Shown in pieces: positions 36,237-44,162 of a stretch of DNA of 64,000 nt (within the stretch, counting starts at the first letter, position 1; each line of letters opens with the position of its first letter). The position numbers and the translations under genes were made by a program. The stretch covers positions 558,001-622,000 of the forward strand of contig NZ_JANTEZ010000001.1 in the NCBI RefSeq assembly GCF_024978135.1, in the 5' to 3' direction. The notes beneath the pieces were generated by a model. The model was given only the letters and a program-made list of their open reading frames with translations. It did no database searches and had not been told where the DNA came from. Origin of the DNA: Herbiconiux gentiana (GTDB lineage Bacteria > Actinomycetota > Actinomycetes > Actinomycetales > Microbacteriaceae).

Positions 36237-36938
36237 ATGGTCGCCGCGTGGGCTGTGCTGGTGGCCTCGTTGGTTGTGCTGGTGGCGATGTTGGTCGTGG
36301 CGTCGGTGGCTGCTGCGCGGGTCTCCGCGTCGTCGCGGCTGCGAGCGGGGCGTCTGCCGTGGCGTCGGCGCCGGCGCCGCGTCGCGCCGTTCGCTTCACT
36401 CGCCGGTCAGGGCGCTGATCGGTGCGCGTGCTGGCGCGAAGGCCACGCGGCGCACCCTCGTGCGCACGACGGGCCCTCACTAGCCCGATGTCAGGCCGAC
36501 GGATGCGCGTCCCTCCCTGCGCGGGCTCCCGACGGATGCGCGTCCCTCCCTGCGCGGGCTCCCGACGGATGCGCGTCCCTCCAACCGGGTGTGACCGACT
36601 CCGCTGCGCGCACCTCACGCCCCTTCGTGACGGGCCGTTCCGGCGTGACGGAGTTCCCTGAGCTCGATGAGAACGACGACACGATCGTCACCGTCCGCTT
36701 CGGTGGTCCGGACGATCCGACGCCGCGCCGCCGCTCGCCATCCGGGGGCGGTCATGGGCCCGCGTCAGCACTGCGCGCCCCGATCGACAGCCGGTTCGCG
36801 TTCCGGCCCGAGTTCGCCCGGCACCCGCCCACGCCTGGGCCGGCCGACTTCGACTTCACCCTCCCGCCCCGGGAGCGGCAGGCGCCGCCGATGCTCGAGG
36901 TGGAACTCATCCCGCTCGAGCCGGACGAAGAACCGTGA
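36237..36938 (+). CDS. Hypothetical membrane-anchored protein with internal repeat
   Basis: 233-residue protein with an N-terminal membrane segment (about 4-28, 'VLVASLVVLVAMLVVASVAA') and an otherwise low-complexity body. The middle (about 88-115) is made of an 11-residue repeat (DGCASLPARAP), and the C-terminal third, 'DFDFTLPPRERQAPPMLEVE', reads as ordinary protein. A GAGG site precedes the ATG by six bases. The Cys-containing middle differs in style from both ends and may be a frame-neutral insertion. Function unknown. Confidence 0.6.
   Translation: MVAAWAVLVASLVVLVAMLVVASVAAARVSASSRLRAGRLPWRRRRRRVAPFASLAGQGADRCACWREGHAAHPRAHDGPSLARCQADGCASLPARAPDGCASLPARAPDGCASLQPGVTDSAARTSRPFVTGRSGVTEFPELDENDDTIVTVRFGGPDDPTPRRRSPSGGGHGPASALRAPIDSRFAFRPEFARHPPTPGPADFDFTLPPRERQAPPMLEVELIPLEPDEEP
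36498..36582 (+). repeat. 33-bp tandem repeat
   Basis: Two identical 33-base units (36498-36530, 36531-36563) and a 19-base partial third copy. Each begins GACGGATGCGCGTCCCTCC and translates as DGCASLPARAP within the surrounding gene. Identity of the units implies a recent duplication. Confidence 0.95.
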
Positions 36939-37127
36939 CGGGCCCGAATGCATCACCAGCCCCGGGCGTCGGTTGCCACACTCTCCGTCTGCCGGGTCGC
37001 GCCATTGGCGACCCCGGCCACTCTCACGACGGGCGCCTGGTGCGGTGCTCGAATCGCGCGGCCGCAGCCACCGGGCTCGTTCAGTCTCGAGGTCCGTCAG
37101 CGGTGGAGACGGGCCACCGTGGACTGA

Positions 37128-37415
37128 TCAGCGGGACTGTTCGAGCGCCGTCTTGGCCGCCGGAAGTGTCGCGTGCAGCCCGAGGTCGAGGCCCCAGGCG
37201 GTGGTGACCGCGAAGCCGCGCCCCCAGTTCTCAGACACGATGCCGAGGGGTTCGCCCTGAGCACCCGACGCGACCCAAAGTCCGGCCTGCACGCAGCGCC
37301 AGCCGACGGCCGACTGGCTGCGGTTCTCCGCGCGCGGTTCGGTCCTTGTGTGAGTGCGCTGCGGGGACGTCGTCGGCACCGTCGCCTCCATCGTCGTCTT
37401 CGCATTTCCGATCAT
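37128..37415 (-). CDS. Small protein with unknown ~45-residue domain
   Basis: 95-residue protein. A Thr/Arg-rich N-terminal tail precedes 'LWVASGAQGEPLGIVS' and 'GLDLGLHATLPAAKTAL', a domain similar to that in the 115-residue protein at 16.4 kb and, more remotely, the 108-residue protein just upstream. The ATG at 37415 has GGAGGG nine bases upstream. Base composition is less GC-rich than the neighbours. Function unknown. Confidence 0.65.
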   Translation of the reverse strand: MIGNAKTTMEATVPTTSPQRTHTRTEPRAENRSQSAVGWRCVQAGLWVASGAQGEPLGIVSENWGRGFAVTTAWGLDLGLHATLPAAKTALEQSR

Positions 37416-37607
37416 CAGCGACCGCCCTCCACTTGTGATACTTCTACAGACGCCCGATCCGCGCGTTCGGCCACCCGCTTGACACAATTCGCGAACTGCG
37501 TACGCCGTCAGCGGCACCTGCGGCTCTCCCTGAGAAGCCGGTCGGTGTGGATCCCAAGTCGCGAGTCATGTGCCCCGACCGTCGCCGACGTGGGGATCCG
37601 CCTTGGA

Positions 37608-37934
37608 TCAGGCGCGCGCAATGATCCCGAACATGGCGAGTTCGGGCGAGTCGTATTCGCCCGCTTCGGACCCCCGCGCATCCGTCGCCCGATAGCCACC
37701 GTCGCTCTTCGCGATGGCGCCCACCAGATCGTCGGTGCCACTGACGCGGACATCCCAGGTCGAGCCCGAGGTCTGCACCATCACGACGTTCTCGGCGTCG
37801 GCTCCGACGATGGTCGGCGGATGCTCGGGATCGGGCCGGCCGCCATCGCGCGTGTAGGGCTGTCCTGCCGTGTCGGGGCCGCCTGCGGAGGTGTAGGTAT
37901 CCGAGGCGGCGGGGTCGCTCGCGGTGTCCGTCAC
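37608..37934 (-). CDS. Small protein with unknown domain
   Basis: 108-residue protein. An acidic, disordered N-terminal half precedes 'WDVRVSGTDDLVGAIAKSDG' and 'YRATDARGSEAGEYDSPE', with the same order of W/V/S, G-x-I and A-T-x-x-x-G features as the 16.4-kb and 37.1-kb proteins. Its GTG start overlaps the stop of the upstream small acidic gene (GTGA, 37931-37934), so they are coupled. Function unknown. Confidence 0.7.
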   Translation of the reverse strand: MTDTASDPAASDTYTSAGGPDTAGQPYTRDGGRPDPEHPPTIVGADAENVVMVQTSGSTWDVRVSGTDDLVGAIAKSDGGYRATDARGSEAGEYDSPELAMFGIIARA

Positions 37935-38164
37935 TCGGCGTCGGCCTCGGGCTCGGTGGCGGGCACGCCGTCCGGTCCGAGATCGGACTCGATGTCGTAG
38001 GGGTCGGGCCCCGTGTCGGCTGATCCACCGGGCGAGGCCGGCTCGTGCCCCTCGGCCCCGTTCGCCTTCGCGCTGTCCTTCGCGTCGCTGCTCCCGCTGC
38101 TGACGTGGTCGTCGCTGCTGACGCCCTCGTGCTGCTCGCCGCTGCCGTCGTGATGCTCGGTCAT
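37931..38164 (-). CDS. Small acidic disordered protein
   Basis: 77-residue protein made almost wholly of Asp, Glu, Ser, Gly and Ala ('MTEHHDGSGEQHEGVSSDD' at the start), with no hydrophobic core. The ATG has a strong GGGAGG site (38170-38175, minus strand), which is the best argument that it is translated. Coupled by 4-base overlap to the 108-residue domain protein downstream. Function unknown. Confidence 0.7.
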   Translation of the reverse strand: MTEHHDGSGEQHEGVSSDDHVSSGSSDAKDSAKANGAEGHEPASPGGSADTGPDPYDIESDLGPDGVPATEPEADAE

Positions 38165-38523
38165 CGCTGCCTCCCGTCGAGCCGCACCGGATGCGCCGCC
38201 CACCTCCACCCTCCACCCTGCACCCGGTCGCCCCCAGCCGCCCGCCCCACCCACCGAGCCATCCCGCCCCCAGCCGCCCTGCCAACCCTCCGAGCCATCC
38301 CGTCCCGGCCGCCCTCCCACCCGCCGAGCCGCCTTGGAGCCCACCACCGCCCGCCCCACCCGAATACCCTGCCGGGCCTCATCACCCACCGCCGCCGCCC
38401 GAATGACCTGCCGAGCCGCCGTGCGATCGCCGCCCGCATGCGACCGCGGCCAGCGCACCGCCGGGGCCGACCCACGGCGTCCACGGCCATCGGGCAGACT
38501 GGTGGGCTGTCGAGAGGAGCCCC
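38165..38523. other. 359-bp divergent gap with Pro-codon-like low-complexity repeats
   Basis: Both edges hold ribosome binding sites (GGGAGG for the minus gene, GAGGAG at 38514-38519 for the plus gene). In between, about 38190-38340 is strongly C-rich on the plus strand, with imperfect 27-33-base units sharing CGAGCCATCCCG or CGAGCCGCC. No promoter could be fixed and no gene is supported. Confidence 0.6.
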
Positions 38524-39663
38524 ATGCCGTCCACGCCACCATTGACCATCACCGCAGCGCCCGCCCTGGACCCGGTCGCCGAGGCCTTTCGTGCGTTGTT
38601 CATCGCCGGCGACGACGTGGGCGCATCGCTCGCGGTCCACCGCAACGGCCGATCGCTGTTGACCGCAGCCGGCGGATGGGCCGACACGGCTCGAACCCGC
38701 CCGTTCACCACCCGCACGCTCAGCCGCGTCTTCTCCGCCGGCAAACCCATCGCCGCCCTCACCGCCCTCACCGCGGTCGCCGACGGACTCCTCACGCTCG
38801 ACGACCCGATCGCCCGCTGGTGGCCTGCCTACGCCCACCACGGCAAGGGCAACACGACCCTCCGCCAGCTCCTCAGCCACCGCGCCGGTCTTCCCGCCTT
38901 CTCCCCCGCCGCCTGGCCCCTCGACGCCCTCGACACCGACGCCCTCCTCGCCGACCTCGAGTCGAGCGCCCCGATCGGCCCGCCCGGCGAGGTCATCGCC
39001 GAGCACGCCCTCACCTACGGCACGCTGATCGACGGGCTGCTCGCGAAAGCGGGGGCTCCGGATGCTCGGACCGCCGCCGCGCAGCTCGCCGCCCTGTGGC
39101 GCACGGAATCCACGCTCGGCGACGGCCCGATGGAGCTGCAGTTCGGGGTCGGGCGGAACGAGCATCCGCGGGTCGCCGACCTCGAGGTGGTCGACCCCGA
39201 CTGGTCTGCCCCCTATCTGGCCCGCGAGAGCAGTCGCCGGATGCTCGACCGCCCGCCCGGCCACCTCGACCCCGCCCGGCTGAACTCACCCGCCTGGCGC
39301 GAGGCGTCGATACCGGCGACCGGGCTGTTCACGACGGCGTCGAGCCTCGCGCGCTTCTACGACGACGTGCACCGGGCCGACGGGCGCGTCGCCACGCGCA
39401 TCGGGCCGACGTTGCACGCCGAGTACCTCGCTCCGCAGGCGGTCGGCCACGATCTCTTCGTCGACGGTCCGGTGGAGTGGTCGCTCGGCCTTCGGGTCGA
39501 CGGCGGCGAGATCGGCATGGGCGGTATCGGCGGCAGCGCGGCCTGGTACTCGCCGGAGCACGACTACTCCTTCGCGTTCGTCACCCGCTCGCTCGGCACC
39601 TTCGCCCGCGTCGACGCGCTCGCCGACGCGGTGGAGGCGGCACTGGCGGCCGCGCCCGCCTGA
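38524..39663 (+). CDS. Serine hydrolase (class C beta-lactamase / esterase family)
   Basis: 379-residue beta-lactamase-fold hydrolase. The nucleophile motif SxxK is at 71-74 ('FSAGKPIAAL'), and the tyrosine motif is likely 'YAHHGKG' or 'YGTLIDGL' (Y-x-x). The C-terminal 'GIGGSAAWYSPEHDYSFAFV' matches the H-x-G-equivalent strand of EstB-like esterases. No signal peptide, so a cytosolic esterase or peptidase is more likely than a beta-lactamase. GAGGAG precedes the ATG by four bases. Substrate unknown. Confidence 0.92.
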   Translation: MPSTPPLTITAAPALDPVAEAFRALFIAGDDVGASLAVHRNGRSLLTAAGGWADTARTRPFTTRTLSRVFSAGKPIAALTALTAVADGLLTLDDPIARWWPAYAHHGKGNTTLRQLLSHRAGLPAFSPAAWPLDALDTDALLADLESSAPIGPPGEVIAEHALTYGTLIDGLLAKAGAPDARTAAAQLAALWRTESTLGDGPMELQFGVGRNEHPRVADLEVVDPDWSAPYLARESSRRMLDRPPGHLDPARLNSPAWREASIPATGLFTTASSLARFYDDVHRADGRVATRIGPTLHAEYLAPQAVGHDLFVDGPVEWSLGLRVDGGEIGMGGIGGSAAWYSPEHDYSFAFVTRSLGTFARVDALADAVEAALAAAPA

Positions 39664-39795
39664 CGACAGCGCTCTCGTAAGCTCGCCGGCACGCATGCGG
39701 TCGCGCTCAAGCGCCTTCGCCGGCACGCACCGCCGGGCGGCAGCGCTCGCGTGCGCTCGCCCGTGCGAACAGGCACGCACCTCGGTCGGGTCGGA

Positions 39796-40449
39796 TCAGC
39801 GCGTGCGCGCCACCAGGTCCGATACCGCCGCGGGCGACAGCTGCAGCGCCCCGAGCGACCACGCCCGCGGGAACGCGAGCACCAACCGCGGGTACCCCTC
39901 GATCGCCACGGCGACCGCCGCGTCGCCGCCTGCGAATCCGCCACGCTCCTCCACGTCGAGGCGCGCGTAGGTGGTGTCGAAGGAGACGACCTCCGCGCCG
40001 TCGCGGGAGAGCAGGGTGAGCACTCGGGGGCTGAAGGAGGCGTAGAGCGGGCCGGAGAAAGTGGGAAGCGGCCGCCCCGTGTCGAGCCAGTAGCGGTCGG
40101 CGAAGGCGTCCAGACCGCCGACAGCCCGCGCGCGCACGATCGTCGACTCGGGGAATCGGCGCCGCAGCCGGTTCAGGCGCACCTGGCCCAGTGCGGCGAG
40201 CAGCACCACGACGACGAGGCCGACGACCACCACCGCGGTCGCGACGCCCACCACGGCAGGCGCGCCGGCGAGGTCGGCTGTGCCGGTGCCGGTGCCGGTG
40301 CCGCCCACGCCGTCGGCACCGCCCGAACCGCCTGGCGACGTGCCCGACGCCCCCGCGAGCCGCACCGCGTACCACGCCCAGTATCCCGCGAACACCAGGC
40401 TGGTCAGCCCCGACAGCGCCCAGACCGCCATCATCAGCCTTCGATTCAC
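39796..40449 (-). CDS. Membrane protein of unknown function
   Basis: 217-residue protein with two N-terminal membrane segments (about 5-27 and 62-88) separated by a Gly/Thr-rich loop, then a soluble C-terminal domain ('LYASFSPRVLTLLSRDGAEV', 'GYPRLVLAFPRAW'), which looks like a PH-like beta domain. GTG 40449 was chosen because GGAGG lies five bases upstream; further in-frame extension would add a low-complexity tail. No family assigned. Confidence 0.75.
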   Translation of the reverse strand: MNRRLMMAVWALSGLTSLVFAGYWAWYAVRLAGASGTSPGGSGGADGVGGTGTGTGTADLAGAPAVVGVATAVVVVGLVVVVLLAALGQVRLNRLRRRFPESTIVRARAVGGLDAFADRYWLDTGRPLPTFSGPLYASFSPRVLTLLSRDGAEVVSFDTTYARLDVEERGGFAGGDAAVAVAIEGYPRLVLAFPRAWSLGALQLSPAAVSDLVARTR

Positions 40450-40806
40450 GTCCGCCTCCGCCTCTGATGCATTCGCTGCATTCGCTGAGCTCAACAGGAC
40501 CGGCGAGCCACATGATCCAACCAGCCGGCGAGCCCGCGAATTCACAACCCGACAGGCCCGAACAACCCACCGAAGCCCCCGCGGGCCCGAAAGAAGCCCC
40601 GCTCAGGCCCCGCCCGAACCCTAGCGCCCCAACCGCGTCCGACGCCGAGAGCCCGCCCCGAGCATCCGCCGACCGACCAGCGATCGAGACAGGGGGATCG
40701 ACAAGAGAGCGCTCTCACAGGCATCATGGGCGAGGGCGCACCGTAGCGCCCACACGAATCGCGACGGCCAGGCGCCGTCGTCAGACCGAAAGGCGACACC
40801 CCCGGT
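40450..40806. other. 357-bp divergent gap holding a LacI-type operator
   Basis: The left half (40450-40680) is Pro/Ala-codon-like low complexity with no supported gene. The right half holds the palindrome at 40705-40716 upstream of the beta-glucosidase gene. GAAAGG (about 40788-40793) gives that gene its ribosome binding site. Confidence 0.6.
40705..40716. promoter_or_regulatory. CelR-like LacI-family operator
   Basis: GAGAGCGCTCTC, a perfect 12-bp palindrome within AGAGAGCGCTCTCA. This closely matches the GGGAGCGCTCCC-type sites bound by LacI-family sugar repressors such as CelR of cellulolytic actinobacteria. It lies 90 bases upstream of a GH1 beta-glucosidase gene, so cellobiose-type derepression is likely. 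No LacI gene is in the window. Confidence 0.75.
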
Positions 40807-42252
40807 ATGAGCTCCACCACCGGCAACCCCGACTACCGCGACTCGGGGCTGACGTTCCCCGACGGCTTCCTCTTCGGCTCCGCGACCGCGTCGTACCAGA
40901 TCGAGGGCGCCTACGACGAAGACGGCCGCGGCCCCTCGATCTGGGACACCTTCAGCCACACCCCCGGCAAGGTCTGGAACGGCGACACCGGCGACGTCGC
41001 CGACGACCACTACCACCGCTGGGAGAGCGACCTCGATCTGATGGTCGAGCTCGGCCTCGAGTCGTACCGGTTCTCGATCGCGTGGCCGCGCATCCAGCCC
41101 ACCGGCCGCGGCCCGGCCGTGCAGGAGGGGCTCGACTTCTACTCGAAGCTCGTCGACGGCCTGATCACCCGAGGCATCACCCCCATCGCCACCCTCTACC
41201 ACTGGGACCTGCCGCAGGCCCTCGAGGACGAGGGCGGCTGGACCGTGCGCTCGACGGCCGAGGCCTTCGCCGACTACGCCCGGCTCGTCGGCCAGGCCCT
41301 CGGCGACCGGGTCGCGGTGTGGACCACGCTGAACGAACCCTGGTGCTCGGCCTACCTCGGCTACGGCTCGGGCGCCCACGCACCGGGCGTCACCTCGCCG
41401 CTCGCGGCTCTGAAGGCGGTGCACCACCTGAACTTCGCGCACGGACTGGCCATCGAGGCGCTGCGCGAGGTCGTCACGAACGACCCGCAGTACTCGATCA
41501 CGCTGAACCTGCACGTCTTCCGCGGCGACGGCTCCGACGGTGCGGAAGCGGTGCGCCGGGTCGACGCGATCGCCAACCGCGCCTTCACCGGGCCGCTGCT
41601 GCACGGCGCCTACCCGCCCGACCTGTTCGCCGACACGGCGTCGATCACCGACTGGTCGTTCGTGAAGAGCGGTGACCTCGAGATCATCCAGCAGCCGCTC
41701 GACGTGCTCGGCGTCAACTACTACTCCACAACCCTGGTGGCGGTGTGGGACGGCGTCTCGCCTCGTCAGATGGCGGATGGCCATAAGGACGCAGGTGGCT
41801 CGCCGTGGCCGGGCGCCGACGACATCGAGTTCCTGCCGCAGCCGGGCCCCTACACCGCCATGGGCTGGAACATCGACCCGTCGGGACTCGAGGAGCTGCT
41901 GCTCGCGCTGCACGCCGAGTTCCCGAACCAGCCGCTGATGATCACCGAGAACGGTGCCGCCTTCGACGACTCGGTGACGACGGATGCCGACGGCGAGGCG
42001 AGGGTGCACGACCCGCTGCGGGTCGACTACCTGCGCCGCCACTTCACGGCCGCCCACCGCGCTCTCTCGGCCGGCGTCGACCTGCGCGGGTACCAGGTGT
42101 GGAGCCTGATGGACAACTTCGAGTGGGCTTACGGGTACTCGAAGCGGTTCGGGATCATCCACGTGGACTACGAGACGCAGGTGCGGACGCTGAAGGACAG
42201 CGCGCGGTGGTACGCGGCGCTGATCGCGTCGCGGACGATCCCGGGGGCGTGA
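40807..42252 (+). CDS. GH1 family beta-glucosidase
   Basis: 481-residue retaining beta-glucosidase. The N-terminal GH1 signature '[19 protein letters not shown]', acid/base Glu177 in 'TLNEPW' and nucleophile Glu381 in 'ITENG' are intact, with sugar-binding '[18 protein letters not shown]' near the C-terminus. No signal peptide; it splits imported cellobiose or aryl-glucosides in the cytosol. A LacI-type operator lies 90 bases upstream. No sugar ABC transporter is adjacent, which is unusual for this regulon. Works logically with the secreted GH5 enzyme at 11-13 kb. Confidence 0.96.
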   Translation: MSSTTGNPDYRDSGLTFPDGFLFGSATASYQIEGAYDEDGRGPSIWDTFSHTPGKVWNGDTGDVADDHYHRWESDLDLMVELGLESYRFSIAWPRIQPTGRGPAVQEGLDFYSKLVDGLITRGITPIATLYHWDLPQALEDEGGWTVRSTAEAFADYARLVGQALGDRVAVWTTLNEPWCSAYLGYGSGAHAPGVTSPLAALKAVHHLNFAHGLAIEALREVVTNDPQYSITLNLHVFRGDGSDGAEAVRRVDAIANRAFTGPLLHGAYPPDLFADTASITDWSFVKSGDLEIIQQPLDVLGVNYYSTTLVAVWDGVSPRQMADGHKDAGGSPWPGADDIEFLPQPGPYTAMGWNIDPSGLEELLLALHAEFPNQPLMITENGAAFDDSVTTDADGEARVHDPLRVDYLRRHFTAAHRALSAGVDLRGYQVWSLMDNFEWAYGYSKRFGIIHVDYETQVRTLKDSARWYAALIASRTIPGA

Positions 42253-42279
42253 GCGCGGCGTGAGCGCGGCGTGAGCGCG
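42247..42279 (+). repeat. 11-bp tandem repeat over the beta-glucosidase stop
   Basis: Three copies of GCGTGAGCGCG. The first contains the TGA stop of the beta-glucosidase gene, so the stop codon is repeated in register every 11 bases. Confidence 0.85.
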
Positions 42280-42332
42280 GGGTAGGCGGCCGGCGGGCGG
42301 ATGTGCGCCCGCGAGGCCGCCCGCCCCACCCA

Positions 42333-42350
42333 AGTTAGGGCACCCTCAGG
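42333..42350. promoter_or_regulatory. Possible IdeR/DtxR iron box
   Basis: AGTTAGGGCACCCTCAGG contains the half site TTAGG and an AGGG-CA-CCCT palindrome, a partial match to the 19-bp IdeR consensus TTAGGTTAGSCTAACCTAA. Its position 23 bases before the siderophore-interacting protein gene makes iron control plausible. Confidence 0.4.
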
Positions 42351-42372
42351 TCGAGGCGATAGCGTCGAGTCC

Positions 42373-43236
42373 ATGACCGACGCCGTCGCCTCCCCCACCG
42401 CCCCAGCCCGCCGTCCCCCGCGCCCGCCCCAGCCGCAGCGGGTGCTGCAGGTGCGGCGCACCGAGCAGCTCACACCCCACCTCCTGCGGGTCGTGGCGCA
42501 CGGGGAGGCGGTGGCGAACATCCCCTCGTCAGACCACACCGACCGCTACGCGAAGCTGCTCTTCTCCCCGGCCGGCTCGACGCTGCGGCCGCCGTACGAC
42601 CTCGCGGCCCTGCGGGAGACGCACGACACCGCCGAGCTGCCCACGCAGCGCACCTACACCGTGCGCCGGGTCGACCACGAGCGGGGGGAGGTCTGGATCG
42701 ACTTCGTCGTGCACGGCATCGCCGGCGTCGCCGGCCCCTGGGCGTCGGCCGCCCGGCCCGGGGACGATCTGGTGATCTCGGGGATCGGATCGGGCTACTC
42801 CCCCGATCCCGCTGCCTCGTCGCACCTCTTCGCCGGGGACGAGTCGGCCGTGCCGGCCATCGCCGCCGCCCTCGAGTCGTTGCCCGCCGACGCCCGGGGG
42901 CTTGCCCTGATCGAGGTCGACGGGCCGGCCGACGAGCTGCCCCTGACCGCGCCGTCCGGCGTGGGAGTCACCTGGGTGCACCGCGGCGGAGCCGTCGCCG
43001 GCGTCTCGACGGCCCTCGTCGACGCCCTCACCTCGCTGCCCGCGCCGAGCGGCGACACCCAGGCCTTCGTGCACGGCGAGCGCGGGGCGATGAAGGCGCT
43101 GCGGCCGCTGCTGCTCGACACCTGGGGCATTCCCCGGGCCCGCCTGTCGCTCTCGGCGTACTGGGCGCACGGCCGCGCCGAGGACGCCTTCCAGGCGGAG
43201 AAGCGCGAACCGGTCGGGCAGATCTTCCCGGGCTGA
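42373..43236 (+). CDS. Siderophore-interacting protein (ferric-siderophore reductase)
   Basis: 287-residue FAD/NAD(P)H flavoprotein of the ViuB/SIP family that reduces ferric siderophores in the cytosol. The FAD part has 'QRTYTVRRVDHERGEVWIDF' (R-x-Y-T/S motif) and 'GPWASAARPGDDLVISG'. The SIP C-terminal domain shows 'HLFAGDESAVPAI' and 'FVHGERGAMKALR', ending 'SLSAYWAHGRAEDAFQAEKR', all typical. TAGCGT (42360-42365) lies seven bases before the ATG. A weak iron-box-like palindrome is just upstream. No siderophore transporter is adjacent. Confidence 0.94.
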   Translation: MTDAVASPTAPARRPPRPPQPQRVLQVRRTEQLTPHLLRVVAHGEAVANIPSSDHTDRYAKLLFSPAGSTLRPPYDLAALRETHDTAELPTQRTYTVRRVDHERGEVWIDFVVHGIAGVAGPWASAARPGDDLVISGIGSGYSPDPAASSHLFAGDESAVPAIAAALESLPADARGLALIEVDGPADELPLTAPSGVGVTWVHRGGAVAGVSTALVDALTSLPAPSGDTQAFVHGERGAMKALRPLLLDTWGIPRARLSLSAYWAHGRAEDAFQAEKREPVGQIFPG

Positions 43237-43276
43237 GCGGGGCCGGCCGTCTCTGTGCTTTCCCATCCGGTCGCCG

Positions 43277-43282
43277 TAGCGT
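43277..43282 (+). promoter_or_regulatory. -10 box of leaderless acyltransferase gene
   Basis: TAGCGT seven bases before ATG 43290. It overlaps the alternative GTG (43281) and so favours the ATG as the true start. Confidence 0.45.
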
Positions 43283-43289
43283 GAAGCGC

Positions 43290-44072
43290 ATGACCCGCCC
43301 CCGCCGCCGACCCGAGCCCGTCTACGCCGCCGCCATCGCGATCGGCCGTACCCTGTTCGCCTCCTGGCGCCTCAAGCGCCACGCGACCGGCCTGTCGAAC
43401 ATCCCCGACACGGGCGGCGCCGTGATCGCGATGACCCACTTCGGCTACCTCGAGTTCGCGCTGGTCGAATGGCAGACGTGGCTGCACAACCTCCGGCGCA
43501 TCCGCTTCATGGCCACCAAGCGCGCCTTCGACAAGCCCGTCGTCGGGTCGTTGCTGCGCGGCATGAAGCACATCGAGGTCGACATGTCCGCGGGCGGCTC
43601 GGCCTACGCGGCGGCCGTCGAGGCGCTCCGCCGGGGCGAGCTGATCGGCGTCTTCCCCGAGGCCGGCGTGAGCGCGAGCTTCACGGTGCGCTCGCTCAAG
43701 ACCGGCGCCGTGCGGCTCGCGGCCGAGGCGGGCGTGCCGGTCATCCCGGTCGCGGTCTGGGGCGGTCAGCGGCTCCTCACCAAGAACCGCAAACTCAGGA
43801 TGCGCGACCGCATCGGTGTGCCGGTGCACTTCTCCTTCGGCGCCCCGCTCGTCGTCGCGCCCACCGACGACCCGGGCGAGGCCACCTCCCGGCTGCACGA
43901 CGTGCTCGTGTCGCAGACGGATGCCCTGCAGCGCTCGTATCCCGTCGACGGGACGGGGGCGTGGTGGCAGCCGCGGCACCTCGGCGGCACGGCGCCGACC
44001 CCGGAGGAGGCGGCGGCCGCCGACGCGGCCCGCGACGCGCGCCGGGCGACGGAGGCGGCGTCCCGCTCCTGA
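43290..44072 (+). CDS. PlsC-like lysophospholipid acyltransferase
   Basis: 260-residue 1-acylglycerol-3-phosphate-type acyltransferase. The catalytic H-x4-D block is 'MTHFGYLEFAL' with His50 and Glu55, that is HX4E rather than HX4D. Motif II-like 'FMATKRAFDKPVVGSLLRG' and motif III 'GVFPEAGVSASF' follow, then motif IV 'AGVPVIPVAVWGG'. Membrane-peripheral, using acyl-CoA or acyl-ACP for phospholipid or glycolipid assembly. The Asp-to-Glu change may alter but need not abolish activity. Ala/Arg-rich C-terminal tail. Confidence 0.9.
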   Translation: MTRPRRRPEPVYAAAIAIGRTLFASWRLKRHATGLSNIPDTGGAVIAMTHFGYLEFALVEWQTWLHNLRRIRFMATKRAFDKPVVGSLLRGMKHIEVDMSAGGSAYAAAVEALRRGELIGVFPEAGVSASFTVRSLKTGAVRLAAEAGVPVIPVAVWGGQRLLTKNRKLRMRDRIGVPVHFSFGAPLVVAPTDDPGEATSRLHDVLVSQTDALQRSYPVDGTGAWWQPRHLGGTAPTPEEAAAADAARDARRATEAASRS

Positions 44073-44162
44073 ACCGACCCCCCTGTCCGGGGACTTCCCC
44101 GACATCCGTCGACATCTGTAGTGTTCGAGGGCCCGATCGCCCGACGACCCGATTGCGACCCG

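Noticed and set aside
37479-37506. Plus-strand promoter with a perfect TTGACA
   Set aside because: No good -10 at 16-18 bases and no plus-strand gene follows; the region is downstream of minus-strand genes.
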